In this document: positions 54,088 through 62,267 of the stretch, piece after piece | Position numbering within the stretch: position 1 is the first letter of the stretch | How the letters are laid out: each line of letters opens with the position of its first letter | NCBI RefSeq assembly: GCF_014279755.1 | Contig: NZ_CP047951.1 | Coordinates: 558,001 to 622,000 of the forward strand | DNA length: 64,000 nucleotides | Direction of reading: 5' to 3' | Origin: Synechococcus sp. PROS-U-1 | GTDB lineage: Bacteria; Cyanobacteriota; Cyanobacteriia; PCC-6307; Cyanobiaceae | Made by a program: the position numbers and the translations under genes | The notes under the pieces: model-generated | Told to the model about the DNA's origin: nothing | Database searches by the model: none | Seen by the model: only the letters and a program-made list of their open reading frames with translations

Positions 54088-54294
54088 ATGAATGCTCTTC
54101 AGCTCTTGAAGGAGCGTGAGCTGCGCTCGCAGCTTCGCAACAATTCCAAGAAGGCAGTGGCTCGCGGATCCGAATCGAGTGATTACACCTCTGCGCATCT
54201 CTCTCCCGTCAAACTGACGAAAGAGAAAGTTTTTTCAACCCAGTTGAAGTACAGAGGGGTCTCTTACGAGGCAATTCGTGCCAATTGGCTTTGA
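54088..54294 (+). CDS. DUF4278-like small protein
   Basis: A 68-residue protein ending in a KYRGVSYEAIRA motif that resembles DUF4278 (the YRG-x-YE motif found in cyanobacteria). The N-terminus is basic and helical (LKERELRSQLRNNSKKA). The ATG is preceded by AGGA. A strong terminator follows immediately. Function unknown. Confidence 0.7.
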   Translation: MNALQLLKERELRSQLRNNSKKAVARGSESSDYTSAHLSPVKLTKEKVFSTQLKYRGVSYEAIRANWL

Positions 54295-54318
54295 TCCCTG
54301 TTTCATTCAAGGGATAGT

Positions 54319-54341
54319 GCCCCGCTTCGGCGGGGCTTTTT
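54319..54341 (+). terminator. Rho-independent terminator
   Basis: GCCCCGC and GCGGGGC pair around a TTCG tetraloop, followed by TTTTTG, 25 bases after the DUF4278-like stop. Confidence 0.92.
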
Positions 54342-54414
54342 GTTTGGATGGTTCACCTTCGAGCTCAAGCCGCCCGTGCCCTTTGATAGTGCTACCACCG
54401 GATCACTGTCCTAT

Positions 54415-54660
54415 ATGGATGTCAGAGATCAATTGCCATCCATTGATCCTGAAAATCTCTCCTCGCAAGACGTTCTGACCATTCTTTTATATCTGTTCCA
54501 GCAGCAGCCTGGTTTTGTTGACCGTGGCCATGAGGTCAATAACAAAGAGACCGCGTGGGTCAACGGCTTTTTGTTTCGCCTTCACAATGATGCTGCTGCT
54601 GAGCAGTTTTCCATCGAGGAGCTTGGTTCCAGCGTCGATAAAATTTCGGCTCTTCGCTGA
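54415..54660 (+). CDS. small hypothetical protein
   Basis: An 81-residue protein from the ATG at 54415; the open frame back to 54340 overlaps a terminator. It is soluble, with NLSSQDVLTILLYLFQQQ (a helix) and ETAWVNGFLFRLHNDAAAEQ. No family recognised. Confidence 0.6.
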   Translation: MDVRDQLPSIDPENLSSQDVLTILLYLFQQQPGFVDRGHEVNNKETAWVNGFLFRLHNDAAAEQFSIEELGSSVDKISALR

Positions 54661-54755
54661 TTACAACAGCTGATCAAGCGATCCCAACGAGTTTCTGTTG
54701 ATCTCGCTCATCCTTCGCTCAACCCTCGAGTCTTTGTTCAGTTCGAACGAATGTC

Positions 54756-54947
54756 ATGTTTGCGGTTCAAGAGCTGACAGTTGATGGTTGGTCAAATCGT
54801 GCCGAGCATGTCTCAAAAGACAATGCGTTTTGGCATGCGCGTGCTCGCAGTGATGCCGATGGGCATACCTATCGCTTGATTAGTGAGGAAAAGCATGTTG
54901 TTTGCCTTCTCACCAGTCGTGGATCCGAGTGTTGGGAACTCGACTGA
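54756..54947 (+). CDS. small hypothetical protein
   Basis: A 63-residue soluble protein (MFAVQELTVDGWSNRAEHVS, ending SECWELD). Its beta-rich pattern (HTYRLISEEKHVVCLLTSRG) suggests a small compact domain. No family recognised. Confidence 0.55.
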   Translation: MFAVQELTVDGWSNRAEHVSKDNAFWHARARSDADGHTYRLISEEKHVVCLLTSRGSECWELD

Positions 54948-54975
54948 GGGTTGCTTGGGCATCGGTTGATGCTCA

Positions 54976-55224
54976 TCACCCACCGTTGCAATATCGAACA
55001 GCTGTTGCAATGTTGATGCTTCCAATTGAAATGGGTTGGCTCTGAATCTTTGCATTCATCACCTTGAAAACACAAGAATTGTGGTTTTTGGCCCACTGGG
55101 CTTGTTGTGCATCGTTGCTCAAGGCCGCATCCAGCTGAAAAAAGATTCCGATCAGTGCCGCTGTTGAGACGGCTGCAAAGGTTGGATATAAAAACAATTG
55201 AATGATCTCTCTGGAGTGCTTCAT
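54976..55224 (-). CDS. small membrane-anchored hypothetical protein
   Basis: An 82-residue protein with one probable membrane helix (FLYPTFAAVSTAALIGIFF) and a hydrophilic C-terminal part with two Cys. No family recognised. Confidence 0.55.
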   Translation of the reverse strand: MKHSREIIQLFLYPTFAAVSTAALIGIFFQLDAALSNDAQQAQWAKNHNSCVFKVMNAKIQSQPISIGSINIATAVRYCNGG

Positions 55225-55399
55225 TCGAGAGTTGTGGCTGGTCTTTCCCTAGCCCCGATGACAACGCTCTTCGGTGCCTCTTCCGACCATCTTCCAATTT
55301 CGTGAAAGCATGTTGCGTTGAGCTGAAAATGTTGTTCATGATGGCTTCCTCTGATCTGTCTTTGCATTCGTTCGCTTTCGTCTTCTTCAACCCATAGCA

Positions 55400-55537
55400 A
55401 TGATGCGTCGTGGCCGATGTCGCCGATGTAATGCGCGGTCTTTGCGTTCAGTGGATCCGCGTCCTGCAACGGTATGGCTACTGACCGTGTTGGCACTTCT
55501 CATGTTGGGGGTTCTGATCATGCTCGCTTCCATTTGA
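55400..55537 (+). CDS. small single-span membrane protein
   Basis: A 45-residue protein with a strongly basic N-terminal head containing a CRRC motif (MMRRGRCRRCNARS) and one C-terminal membrane helix (LLTVLALLMLGVLIMLAS). The amphipathic layout is typical of real small membrane proteins. A 91-residue minus-strand frame (55221-55496) overlaps it and is judged a shadow. Confidence 0.5.
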   Translation: MMRRGRCRRCNARSLRSVDPRPATVWLLTVLALLMLGVLIMLASI

Positions 55538-55573
55538 ACGGCTGCTTTTGTCGCTCTCTTCAGGCATGATCGT

Positions 55574-55894
55574 GTGATGACCGACGAAACTCAACAGACG
55601 CATCCGCTCTACGCCATCGATCGCGACCAGATCGATGCTGTATTGGGCCATGAAGGCGTGCCAGGCCCTCAGCAGTTGACAACGATCGCCGCACTGTTTT
55701 CTCGATATGCTGATTTTCCCGGAGCGGATGACATCCGCGATGATCTGCAGAAATGTCTGGCTCTGTGGGGGATGTCGCGCGATGACCTAAACATCAAGAC
55801 GCGGGAAATCTGGAGAAGTGGTTGGCGTCCAGGACAGGATCCAGTCTCGGAGGGTGTTGGATCAGGGGCGGATGTTGAAGATACCGAAGCTTGA
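55574..55894 (+). CDS. DUF3288-like cyanobacterial protein
   Basis: A 106-residue protein (105 from the second ATG). The pattern THPLYAIDRDQIDAVLGHEG, then ALFSRYADFPGADDIRDDLQ and ALWGMSRDDLNIKTREIWRS, matches what I know of the cyanobacterial DUF3288 family of unknown function. The C-terminus is an acidic tail (VEDTEA). Confidence 0.75.
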   Translation: MMTDETQQTHPLYAIDRDQIDAVLGHEGVPGPQQLTTIAALFSRYADFPGADDIRDDLQKCLALWGMSRDDLNIKTREIWRSGWRPGQDPVSEGVGSGADVEDTEA

Positions 55895-55966
55895 CTCTGA
55901 TTGCCTGAAGCAGGAGTGTTATGCCGGCCTGGAAGTTGTGTTCGTTGCTTGATGCTTGCGTGAAGG

Positions 55967-56590
55967 CTAAAAGTCTCCTGATGCAGTCTTCATGGTGGCT
56001 GTTAATTCGAATGCCGAGTGATTTTGTTCTGACAGTGCAGTGGACGCGAGAAGAGATGGTTCAAGCTTGAATGTGGGGATCGAGCTGTCAAGGCTTTCTG
56101 CCACGAATGTCGTCTTGAATATCTTTGAAAACTCGTCGGGTCTTCGATTTTGTGTTTTCCTTCGACCTGCATTGATGAGAATTTCTTCAATCATTGAGGC
56201 GTGGCTTGTGCAGTAGAAAAATAATTTTCCTGATTTAGCTAATTCTCTTCGATGCTTTTTTTTGAATGACAAGGTGAATGCCTCCGAATTGATGATTCCG
56301 TTGTCAGCCCTTCCGTCGCCTTTTATCTTGATTTTGTTCGTGCTTGGCTGGTTAAATCCTTGGTCGCTGATGTAGAACGGATGTGTTGTTGCGTTGTCAA
56401 TTCTTCTAAAGCGATATTTTTTGTTTGTGTTGAGTATGAGTCGATCGATTGCTCTTCCCCTCTTGTCTTGAAAACTGTAGTAAGGCCTTGAAAAACTTCC
56501 CGCACTGACGAAGATTTCAACTGGCTTTTTGTTGTTTGGTCGCCGTGAGCTTGCTTCAAAGCTGTACATCGAATCAGATTGTTGGCCCAT
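55967..56590 (-). CDS. cupredoxin-like protein
   Basis: A 207-residue protein with a cupredoxin-like segment: a His in TTHPFYISDQGFNQPST, and the blue-copper type cluster FYCTSHASMIEE with Cys, His and Met spaced as in plastocyanin-like domains. The N-terminus is hydrophilic without a clear signal peptide and the C-terminus is Ser/Thr-rich. Copper binding is inferred from the ligand pattern only. Confidence 0.6.
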   Translation of the reverse strand: MGQQSDSMYSFEASSRRPNNKKPVEIFVSAGSFSRPYYSFQDKRGRAIDRLILNTNKKYRFRRIDNATTHPFYISDQGFNQPSTNKIKIKGDGRADNGIINSEAFTLSFKKKHRRELAKSGKLFFYCTSHASMIEEILINAGRRKTQNRRPDEFSKIFKTTFVAESLDSSIPTFKLEPSLLASTALSEQNHSAFELTATMKTASGDF

Positions 56591-57241
56591 GTCGTTACAT
56601 GACGTCTGAATTCACGTTAAAGCTGATGCTTTGGCAATCGCTTGCAAAACCCTCATCCCTCGCCATGCTCACCGTTTCAAAGCAGGGTCAAAAAGGCAAA
56701 GAGGAAGGCCGCCCCTCCCGGTGGAGAGACGGCCTAGCTCGCTCGTTTGTGCATGGTTCAACCCATCACTGCTGAAGAGAGAAAGGGTCGAAGCTTCTGG
56801 CTCGAGGCGCCCTGGGGCCATTGGCTCGAGGTGTTGGGTCGTTTTCTCCGAGGGCACCTGAGACGGTGCGGATGGAGCGTCGATTGGTGTGGCGGACCAT
56901 TGCGTGCCCACCAAAGGACCAACCCAGGTCATGGTTGAGACTGTTGGAGCAGGGGCCAGAAAGTCAGTCTGCTTCTTCGGTTTGCTGGGGTGGAGTGTTG
57001 TCCGTCATGGGCGCCTCCGATCTCGATGCACTCAGTTTTGTGCCTTGAGGGCACAAAGTCATCGGCATTAAGGCGCATTGCCTCGATGGCCTGAACACTC
57101 GATTGTTGGGGTGGCTTGCCCAAAGCACGACTCCCCTTGCTTTCTCCATTCATTCTCAAGTGGGGATGGGAGCCTCCAGCCCAGTGCCAACATGCGATGA
57201 CGTAACTGGGCTGCTTCAGGGATTGATCGTAGGGCTAAGAA
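56591..57241. other. intergenic stretch without a clear gene
   Basis: Open frames here are mutually overlapping and of unconvincing composition. The stretch contains the hairpin at 56707-56734, which could end leftward transcription. A minus-strand frame of 87 residues (56669-56932) runs through that hairpin and is not supported. Confidence 0.45.
56707..56734 (-). terminator. long hairpin, possible leftward terminator
   Basis: A 12-bp stem (two G-U pairs on the minus strand, GGCCGTCTCTCC with GGAGGGGCGGCC) and a 4-base loop. On the minus strand it is followed by a T-rich, though interrupted, run (TTCCTCTTTGCCTTTTTG). Confidence 0.45.
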
Positions 57242-57406
57242 TCAGTCCCCTGGTACAGATTCCTCGGCCTGCTTTGGATCGGGTCTTCCCGTCGTCGTTG
57301 TTGTGGGAGCCGGCTTGATGGCTTCCTTCGCCACAAGAGAGGCTTCGAGTCTCTGCAGATGGGCCTCGCGCAATGCTGCTGAGATGTCCAGAATGTGTTC
57401 AGTCAT
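57242..57406 (-). CDS. small hypothetical protein with Thr/Pro-rich tail
   Basis: A 54-residue frame, MTEHILDISAALREAHLQRL, with a helical N-terminus and a tail containing PAPTTTTTGRPDPKQAEE. Codon composition supports it; no family is recognised. Confidence 0.5.
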   Translation of the reverse strand: MTEHILDISAALREAHLQRLEASLVAKEAIKPAPTTTTTGRPDPKQAEESVPGD

Positions 57407-57711
57407 TGATTGGCGTTCCAGGCAACGCGATCGGAGTGATCCTCTGCCCGGAGTGGGCCCATGGGTCTGAACTCAGCTGAAGGTTAGAAAAGCGTTAATG
57501 GCGCACAAGATCTCAATAGGCCTCGGTCTGGATTTCGACATATCTCTGGGTTCAGATGGATACCAAATGTTGAGGGGCAAGTGCTTCTTGGCCAGTTCTC
57601 TGACGTCGTATCAATCCTCTGAAGGTTCGCCCCGACTGGTTTTGTAGCTTTGGGCGCCGTTTTCGATTCTCTTGTGTTGGATGGCGTGACGAATGTAGTT
57701 GATGCACTCTT
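57407..57711. other. intergenic stretch without a clear gene
   Basis: About 300 bases. The frames on either strand here are shadows of the 62-residue gene or of unsupported composition. No hairpin of note. Confidence 0.4.
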
Positions 57712-57900
57712 TCAGCTCTGTAATGACGTGCGTTCCTCGTCAGTGAGGTATTCCTCAATTAATGGGGAACAATCACCATTCTCTACGGCTGCAATCTCAC
57801 GTTCGATGTTCTGGACGAACAGTTGGTTGCCATTTCGCTTCGCCACCATGAGAACCCTGTTCAACCGTTCAAGTTCAGCCAGCTGGTCGTCTTTGTTCAT
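57712..57900 (-). CDS. small hypothetical coiled protein
   Basis: A 62-residue protein, hydrophilic and helical (DDQLAELERLNRVLMVAKRN, then FVQNIEREIAAVENG). No family recognised, but the codon pattern and helix periodicity support it as real. Confidence 0.55.
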   Translation of the reverse strand: MNKDDQLAELERLNRVLMVAKRNGNQLFVQNIEREIAAVENGDCSPLIEEYLTDEERTSLQS

Positions 57901-58184
57901 GCTCCATCAGAGGGCTTCTCTCCTCAAGATGGCAGAAACTGCTTCAGATCGGTGAGGTGAGGTATTGAATAGTTATGGGAGGAATCCCTTTGTTTTGGGT
58001 GTTTTTCAGACCAGATCAACCGATTCATTGCTTAGACAACTGCCTGTTTCGACTTCAAGCATGTTTCAATTTGGATCCAATGGCTTGATTGGTGGTGTGG
58101 TTTGAATGTCTCGGTGATTTGTATTTGCTTCTTTATAGTCTTTTGGAAAAGTTTGATCCTCCGTTTGTCTGTTGAATAATGGAT

Positions 58185-58832
58185 TTACCTGGTGGCCAGG
58201 TCGACAGCTCTAGAGAGTGTTAATCCCAATACATCAAGGACGATAAAACCATTTAGAAGTCGCGTTATTTTCGCTGCTGAGGTCTTGCAAGAGTTTTGAG
58301 AGTAGTCGAAGCATACTTCGGCGGCAAAGAAAAAGTACTCGAGGGCTCCTGGTGCATCTAGAACGATAATGGCTGGCTCCTTGTTTTGGATCGAGCATTG
58401 GAGGTTGATGCGCCAATACCACCACGAGAAGCAGATTAGGATAATCGGTAAAAACAAAAGTAATTCTGTTATCAGCAGCACGGGGCTTTTGATCGGTGCG
58501 ATAAGTAACAAATTCATGATAATCAGCTCAATTATCCAGCAGCCGGTCAAGAAGATGGCCAGTATGTCAGTCCCTTTTCGAGCATTTTTTCCCATCATCG
58601 TCCAGATGATCAGTGTGATGGTGTAAATGAAAAATGCAGCACCAATTGGCCTTAAATGGTTGGTGACGGCGTCGAGAAAGAGATGTGAAATTTCAAGAAA
58701 ATTTTTAATTGACCCTTCCCCGACGGCTGTCAGGTCGAGGTTCCTGTCAAACTGCTCTGTAAAGATAAATGTGACTAATAATACATAAACTTCAGTGGGT
58801 TTTTTGAGCCGTTTAAGCAGGGTCATTTTCAA
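58185..58832 (-). CDS. integral membrane protein of unknown function
   Basis: A 215-residue protein with about four to five hydrophobic helices (IGAAFFIYTITLIIWTMM, IFLTGCWIIELIIMNLLLI, ITELLLFLPIILICFSWWYW). A hydrophilic loop (YWRINLQCSIQNKEPAI) lies between them and the C-terminal part includes KITRLLNGFIVLDVLGLTLS. No family recognised. AT-rich relative to core genes. Confidence 0.65.
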   Translation of the reverse strand: MKMTLLKRLKKPTEVYVLLVTFIFTEQFDRNLDLTAVGEGSIKNFLEISHLFLDAVTNHLRPIGAAFFIYTITLIIWTMMGKNARKGTDILAIFLTGCWIIELIIMNLLLIAPIKSPVLLITELLLFLPIILICFSWWYWRINLQCSIQNKEPAIIVLDAPGALEYFFFAAEVCFDYSQNSCKTSAAKITRLLNGFIVLDVLGLTLSRAVDLATR

Positions 58833-58998
58833 TTTTTTATGAATATAAGGTGGGGTCTTGGCTGCGTCATCCTTGGGACTCCGATGATCGCCAATCGTTC
58901 ACTTCCCCCCTTCCGCGTCGGAATCCAGCCATGGTTCTCAGCGTTTCACCGATAGGCGACCGTTGACTCGTGGAATCTGCCCCCAAGGCAGCTGTCGG

Positions 58999-59169
58999 TC
59001 AAGCTGCATCTGATTCCGCTTTGTCATACAACGTTTTGAGCTGGTCAAGCTCAGCCATCAGATATTGGATTTCAAGCCAGTCCGCCGAAAGGTCAATGGC
59101 GGTTTCTAGGCGATCAATTTGACGCTTGAGAAGCTCCGGCATCCCGCCAAGTCGCTGCATTCCTCCCAT
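58999..59169 (-). CDS. small hypothetical coiled protein
   Basis: A 56-residue frame beginning MGGMQRLGGMPELLKRQIDR with a continuous helical heptad pattern (LETAIDLSADWLEIQYLMAE). Codon bias supports it. No family recognised. Confidence 0.5.
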   Translation of the reverse strand: MGGMQRLGGMPELLKRQIDRLETAIDLSADWLEIQYLMAELDQLKTLYDKAESDAA

Positions 59170-59306
59170 CTAACCGTGCAACACGATTGACGCAAGACGA
59201 TGGGCGAGCAAGCGCCATGGGCCTCACCTTTGGATCGATCCGGTCGGTCTGGTTGATTGTCCATTCAGGCTCGATGAGGTCTTGTCGCGTCCTCGCTGTC
59301 TTCGAG

Positions 59307-59600
59307 TCAGGTCAAGCTTTTGCGGAAGTTCGTTGCGTACGGGAAGGCATATCCATGTTCCATTCCCTCGAGCTCCTCCTCTGCCAGGTAAAGGCTGCGT
59401 TTGAAGTGACACTGGTTCTCGGCATTGCACACCAGGAATTGTCCGTCTTCAGTTTTTTGGATGGATGAGCCTCGTGGTGTCTGCACAATGAGCTCTTCTT
59501 GAGGCATCGGATTTGCTGGAGACGCCCTTGTGTCATGGCCTTGGTGGTTCTCATCTTGGGGTAGTGAATGCAACATTTTCAGGCCTTCGTCGCTTCGCAC
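59307..59600 (-). CDS. small hypothetical protein
   Basis: A 97-residue protein (89 from the second ATG at 59576) with a beta-rich core (GSSIQKTEDGQFLVCNAENQ, then CHFKRSLYLAEEELEG). No signal peptide. No family recognised. Confidence 0.5.
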   Translation of the reverse strand: MRSDEGLKMLHSLPQDENHQGHDTRASPANPMPQEELIVQTPRGSSIQKTEDGQFLVCNAENQCHFKRSLYLAEEELEGMEHGYAFPYATNFRKSLT

Positions 59601-60248
59601 CCTGCAAACATGGCATCTTGAAGTTGGTCGTGACGCTCCCTGCTATCAGCATTTGATGGCGACGCTTCGGTTCGGCGAGGGCGCTGGCCAGAATCCACCT
59701 CATGTCGAGCAAGGACTGTGCTACACATCCCCTTGGCGATCTGTGTGCTGATGTCGAGAGTTGGTTGTGTTCCGCCGTTGTCTCTATAAAGAGTCAGGCA
59801 CTTCAAGGTTGGCTGATCCAATGAGTTGAATGCCGTCACCACAGCAGAGCAAACCCTGGAGTGGTCAAGTGCTGATGCCGTGAAAGCTTTATTTAACTCA
59901 TCGACTACCCAGTTTTAAAAGCTTTTCGAGCTTCAGCGCTTTCAATAGTTTTAATCCCCATCCTGCTGGAGCAGGTCGAACTATTGCCTGCTCAACTTGT
60001 AATTGATTGTGGTTGTTTTTTGTGTCATTCATGAGTACTAAAAGGAGCTGTGATGGCAGCTCCCCTATGGATCCCGATAGACCAAAACAAAGCTATGCGA
60101 TTTCTCGATTTAACACTCATCAATGTATAAAAGTTCAGCGAGAGAGACTTGCCTTCATGAAGCTGGGTAAGCAAGCTCGCATGGATGTTGACGCCGTGGC
60201 GCAGCACTGGGATGCCGGACCTGAGTCTTGCAATGTTTCGGACATCTG
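59601..60248. other. intergenic stretch upstream of the decayed DUF1330 gene
   Basis: No well-supported gene. A plus-strand frame at 60007-60249 (80 residues) is possible but of weak composition. The stretch has a short hairpin CCTGCT/AGCAGG near 59962-59975. It may hold remnants of lost genes. Confidence 0.4.
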
Positions 60249-60440
60249 ATGTTGAGCGAAATGGCCAAGGGCCACTGGAACGTTTCTGGCGCCATCACCA
60301 ACCCTGAAGGAATGGGGGCGTACATCTCAGCTGCCGAGTCCTATCTGGCTTAGTGCGGAGCGCGATTTCTCTGCAGAGATCTCCACACGGATGTTCGCCA
60401 AGGCAATGCAGGAGATCTGATCGTGATTACGCCGCTCACT
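60249..60440 (+). pseudogene. DUF1330-like gene, broken by an in-frame stop
   Basis: The first 34 codons read as a DUF1330-type opening (MLSEMAKGHWNVSGAITNPE, then MGAYISAAESYLA) and end in TAG at 60351. The same frame continues directly with CGARFLCRDLHTDVRQGNAG, then DLIVI, matching the next part of the family. It then diverges into unrelated sequence (TPLTHERRRR). This is an interrupted, 3'-degraded copy. The family alignment is from memory. Confidence 0.65.
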
Positions 60441-60547
60441 CATGAGAGGCGTCGTCGGGGTGGCAGGACTTCCTTTCAGTTTTGTTGCAACCGCGACAGG
60501 CGGTAGGGACGGGGAACGGGAATGATTCCCTCAGTTACCCCAAACCG

Positions 60548-60631
60548 ATGGGATTCCTCGCCGTTGCAGGCTGCATGCTCTTAGCCACTGCCATGTCTGC
60601 AGCTTTAACCAGCAAGCCTTCGAAAGCCTGA
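60548..60631 (+). CDS. possible tiny hydrophobic peptide
   Basis: A 27-residue frame (MGFLAVAGCMLLATAMSAAL, then TSKPSKA) that would form one membrane helix. It is followed by a strong rightward terminator at 60704. The length is too short to be confident. Confidence 0.3.
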   Translation: MGFLAVAGCMLLATAMSAALTSKPSKA

Positions 60632-60703
60632 GGTTGGGAGGGGGCGAGCTTGGCGGCGGCCCCCAACAGATCAGGCCAGCTTCACAACGAAGCGCTGAAC
60701 AGA

Positions 60704-60727
60704 CCTAGGGCCACCCTAGGTTTTTTT
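60704..60727 (+). terminator. Rho-independent terminator
   Basis: CCTAGGG pairs with CCCTAGG around a 3-base loop, followed by seven T. It could serve the tiny peptide gene upstream or an unannotated RNA. Confidence 0.85.
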
Positions 60728-60868
60728 GTGTCTTAAGGAACCAAGCATTAACGCCTAATTGGCTGTTGAGTGGATGCAGTGCAATGCCATTGAGGCGTTG
60801 GAGAAAATGCTGGCGACATTGTTCACCACCAGTGAGATCAAGCTCTTCCAGGGCGTCAGAATGACGGC

Positions 60869-61075
60869 ATGGGCAAGACCAACGATTTGCAGTCATGGCA
60901 TGAGGGCCTGCGTCGGCCAATGGGAGGTGACCCTCTGCATGAACCCGTCATGGCGGCGATCCACGGCTACAGGTTCAACGATCAGTTTTGGCGTCTTAAC
61001 GACCAGGGCTATCCAGAACCTGTGTTGGAGCCCATCCTTGGCCGATGGGAACAGCTGCACGATCCAGAGGATTGA
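60869..61075 (+). CDS. small hypothetical protein
   Basis: A 68-residue soluble protein (MGKTNDLQSWHEGLRRPMGG, ending ILGRWEQLHDPED) with Trp and acidic residues. No family recognised; codon composition supports it. Confidence 0.5.
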   Translation: MGKTNDLQSWHEGLRRPMGGDPLHEPVMAAIHGYRFNDQFWRLNDQGYPEPVLEPILGRWEQLHDPED

Positions 61076-61116
61076 ACCTGGCGCAAGTGCTCACTACACA
61101 GTGCAATAACGCCAAC

Positions 61117-61186
61117 CTGACTCCCCCCGTTCAGAAGAGGAGTCAGCTTTTGCTTCGGCGCCCAATGGCAAGGGTTGGGCCATTGG
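61117..61186 (+). repeat. two-hairpin repeat element, copy A
   Basis: The first hairpin is CTGACTCC/GGAGTCAG (61117-61146). After 15 bases comes the second, CCAATGGC/GCCATTGG (61162-61186) with a 9-base loop. Copy C at 61382 has the same order with compensatory base-pair changes. Confidence 0.75.
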
Positions 61187-61315
61187 ATGGAGGTTTCTTG
61201 CGGCGGGAACTTCCGTTAGCAGCTTGGGTTGAAGCAAGGGGGCGTTGGCTTCAGATGACGCGGAGACGCGGTTCAAATGAGCAACGGCAAGGTTGCGAAG
61301 TGAGATTGAGCTGAT

Positions 61316-61345
61316 CTGACTCCTCCCCTTCATAAGAGGAGTCAG
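61316..61345 (+). repeat. two-hairpin repeat element, copy B (first hairpin only)
   Basis: CTGACTCCTC pairs with GAGGAGTCAG (10 bp). The second hairpin seen in copies A and C is missing here, so this copy is truncated. Confidence 0.75.
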
Positions 61346-61381
61346 GCTGTGCATTGCTGTGTCGGTGTTTAGGACGCTGTT

Positions 61382-61451
61382 CTGACTCCTCCGGTTGAGA
61401 AGAAGAGTCAGCTGACACTCAGCGCCCAATGGTTATTGGAGGAACCATTGG
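61382..61451 (+). repeat. two-hairpin repeat element, copy C
   Basis: First hairpin CTGACTC/GAGTCAG (61382-61411), then 14 bases, then CCAATGGTT/AACCATTGG (61426-61451) with an 8-base loop. Relative to copy A the final pair of the second stem changes from C-G to T-A on both sides, and the pairing is preserved. Confidence 0.75.
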
Positions 61452-61586
61452 ATGGAGAGCTCGAAGCTCCAAAGTCACCATCACCCCGGTCATAGTTTAG
61501 GTGCCGTTCGAATGAGGCGATGGCAGCGACCAAATGAGCGGCAACGACGTTGTGGCGTTGGTTTTCACCCCCAGTCCGATCGGCAC

Positions 61587-61612
61587 AAAAAAGCCGGTTC
61601 ATCACACCCGGC
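61587..61612 (-). terminator. Rho-independent terminator, leftward
   Basis: On the minus strand GCCGG pairs with CCGGC and is followed by six T. It lies 82 bases after the stop of the 59-residue gene at 61695, and supports that gene being transcribed. Confidence 0.75.
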
Positions 61613-61694
61613 CCATGCGCAGATGAACCTGTTGATCGGCTGAGATCCGACGCGCAAGCGGGAAGCAGAGCTCATCCCTCCGCCTGATGGTCGA

Positions 61695-61874
61695 TTAGTT
61701 GAGGAGTTCCGTCTCGTCGGCCAGCCTCTTGTTGATGTGGCGGCGAGTTTCTGCAACGTGGCGATGTTGCGCCCACAACTCCATCACGAACTTGGCGAGT
61801 CGTTCCTGTCGCTTCCCTGGCTGCTCCGGCAGCGAAGGGTCCTGCTCTGTCACTTCTGGAAATCCAGCGTTCAT
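61695..61874 (-). CDS. small hypothetical basic protein
   Basis: A 59-residue frame (MNAGFPEVTEQDPSLPEQPG, then RQERLAKFVMELWAQHRHVA, then RRHINKRLADETELLN) with strong helical pattern and good codon composition. A leftward terminator follows at 61587. No family recognised. Confidence 0.55.
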   Translation of the reverse strand: MNAGFPEVTEQDPSLPEQPGKRQERLAKFVMELWAQHRHVAETRRHINKRLADETELLN

Positions 61875-61940
61875 CTAGATCGGCTGCTCGTACTCAACCC
61901 CTAGCTAGATCTTCCATTCAGGACCACATTCCAATGAGAA

Positions 61941-61961
61941 GCCCCCGCCAAAGGCAGGGGC
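61941..61961 (-). terminator. possible leftward terminator hairpin
   Basis: GCCCCCGCC and GGCAGGGGC pair (one mismatch) around a 3-base loop. On the minus strand only a short TTCTC follows, so the call is weak. It lies downstream of the 62091 gene. Confidence 0.35.
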
Positions 61962-62090
61962 CACGGAACGCGTTTCAGGAGTGTCACCTTGTTTCCACTC
62001 CCGTGAGGCGATCCTCCTCACAACTTCAAGCTGGCAAAGCTGCTGGCACTGTGACAACAAAAGTGGACAGCTGCTGACTCGTCCAGGCCA

Positions 62091-62267
62091 TCAGCCCTGC
62101 TGGTCCGCCGCTTCTTCCTCTGAGCGCAGAAATCTCTTGCGTTGAGCCAACTCAAAGCCGGATGTCTCTGCTGTTTCGCGATGAGGTGTGTTGGTGCTGC
62201 TCTTCTCGTCCTGCTGCGCAGGTTTGTCGAGCCCCATCAGTAGGGGGTGAATTCCTCTTCGGCTCAT
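62091..62267 (-). CDS. small hypothetical protein with an AQRKRxLRS motif (copy 1)
   Basis: About 58 residues from the ATG at 62267, with alternative starts at 62315 and 62237. The segment SGFELAQRKRFLRSEEEAAD closely resembles LGWESAQRKRYLRSVEQDLA in the gene at 62679, showing that the two are related. The rest is hydrophilic and probably disordered. Function unknown. Confidence 0.5.
   Translation of the reverse strand: MSRRGIHPLLMGLDKPAQQDEKSSTNTPHRETAETSGFELAQRKRFLRSEEEAADQQG

Noticed and set aside
55221-55496. 91-codon minus-strand frame
   Set aside because: Overlaps a more convincing plus-strand membrane micro-protein and has no recognisable pattern.
59953-59962. AATCCCCATC resembling the 12-base element of the candidate small RNAs
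   Set aside because: Only ten bases match and no terminator or paired structure of the same kind adjoins it; likely coincidence.
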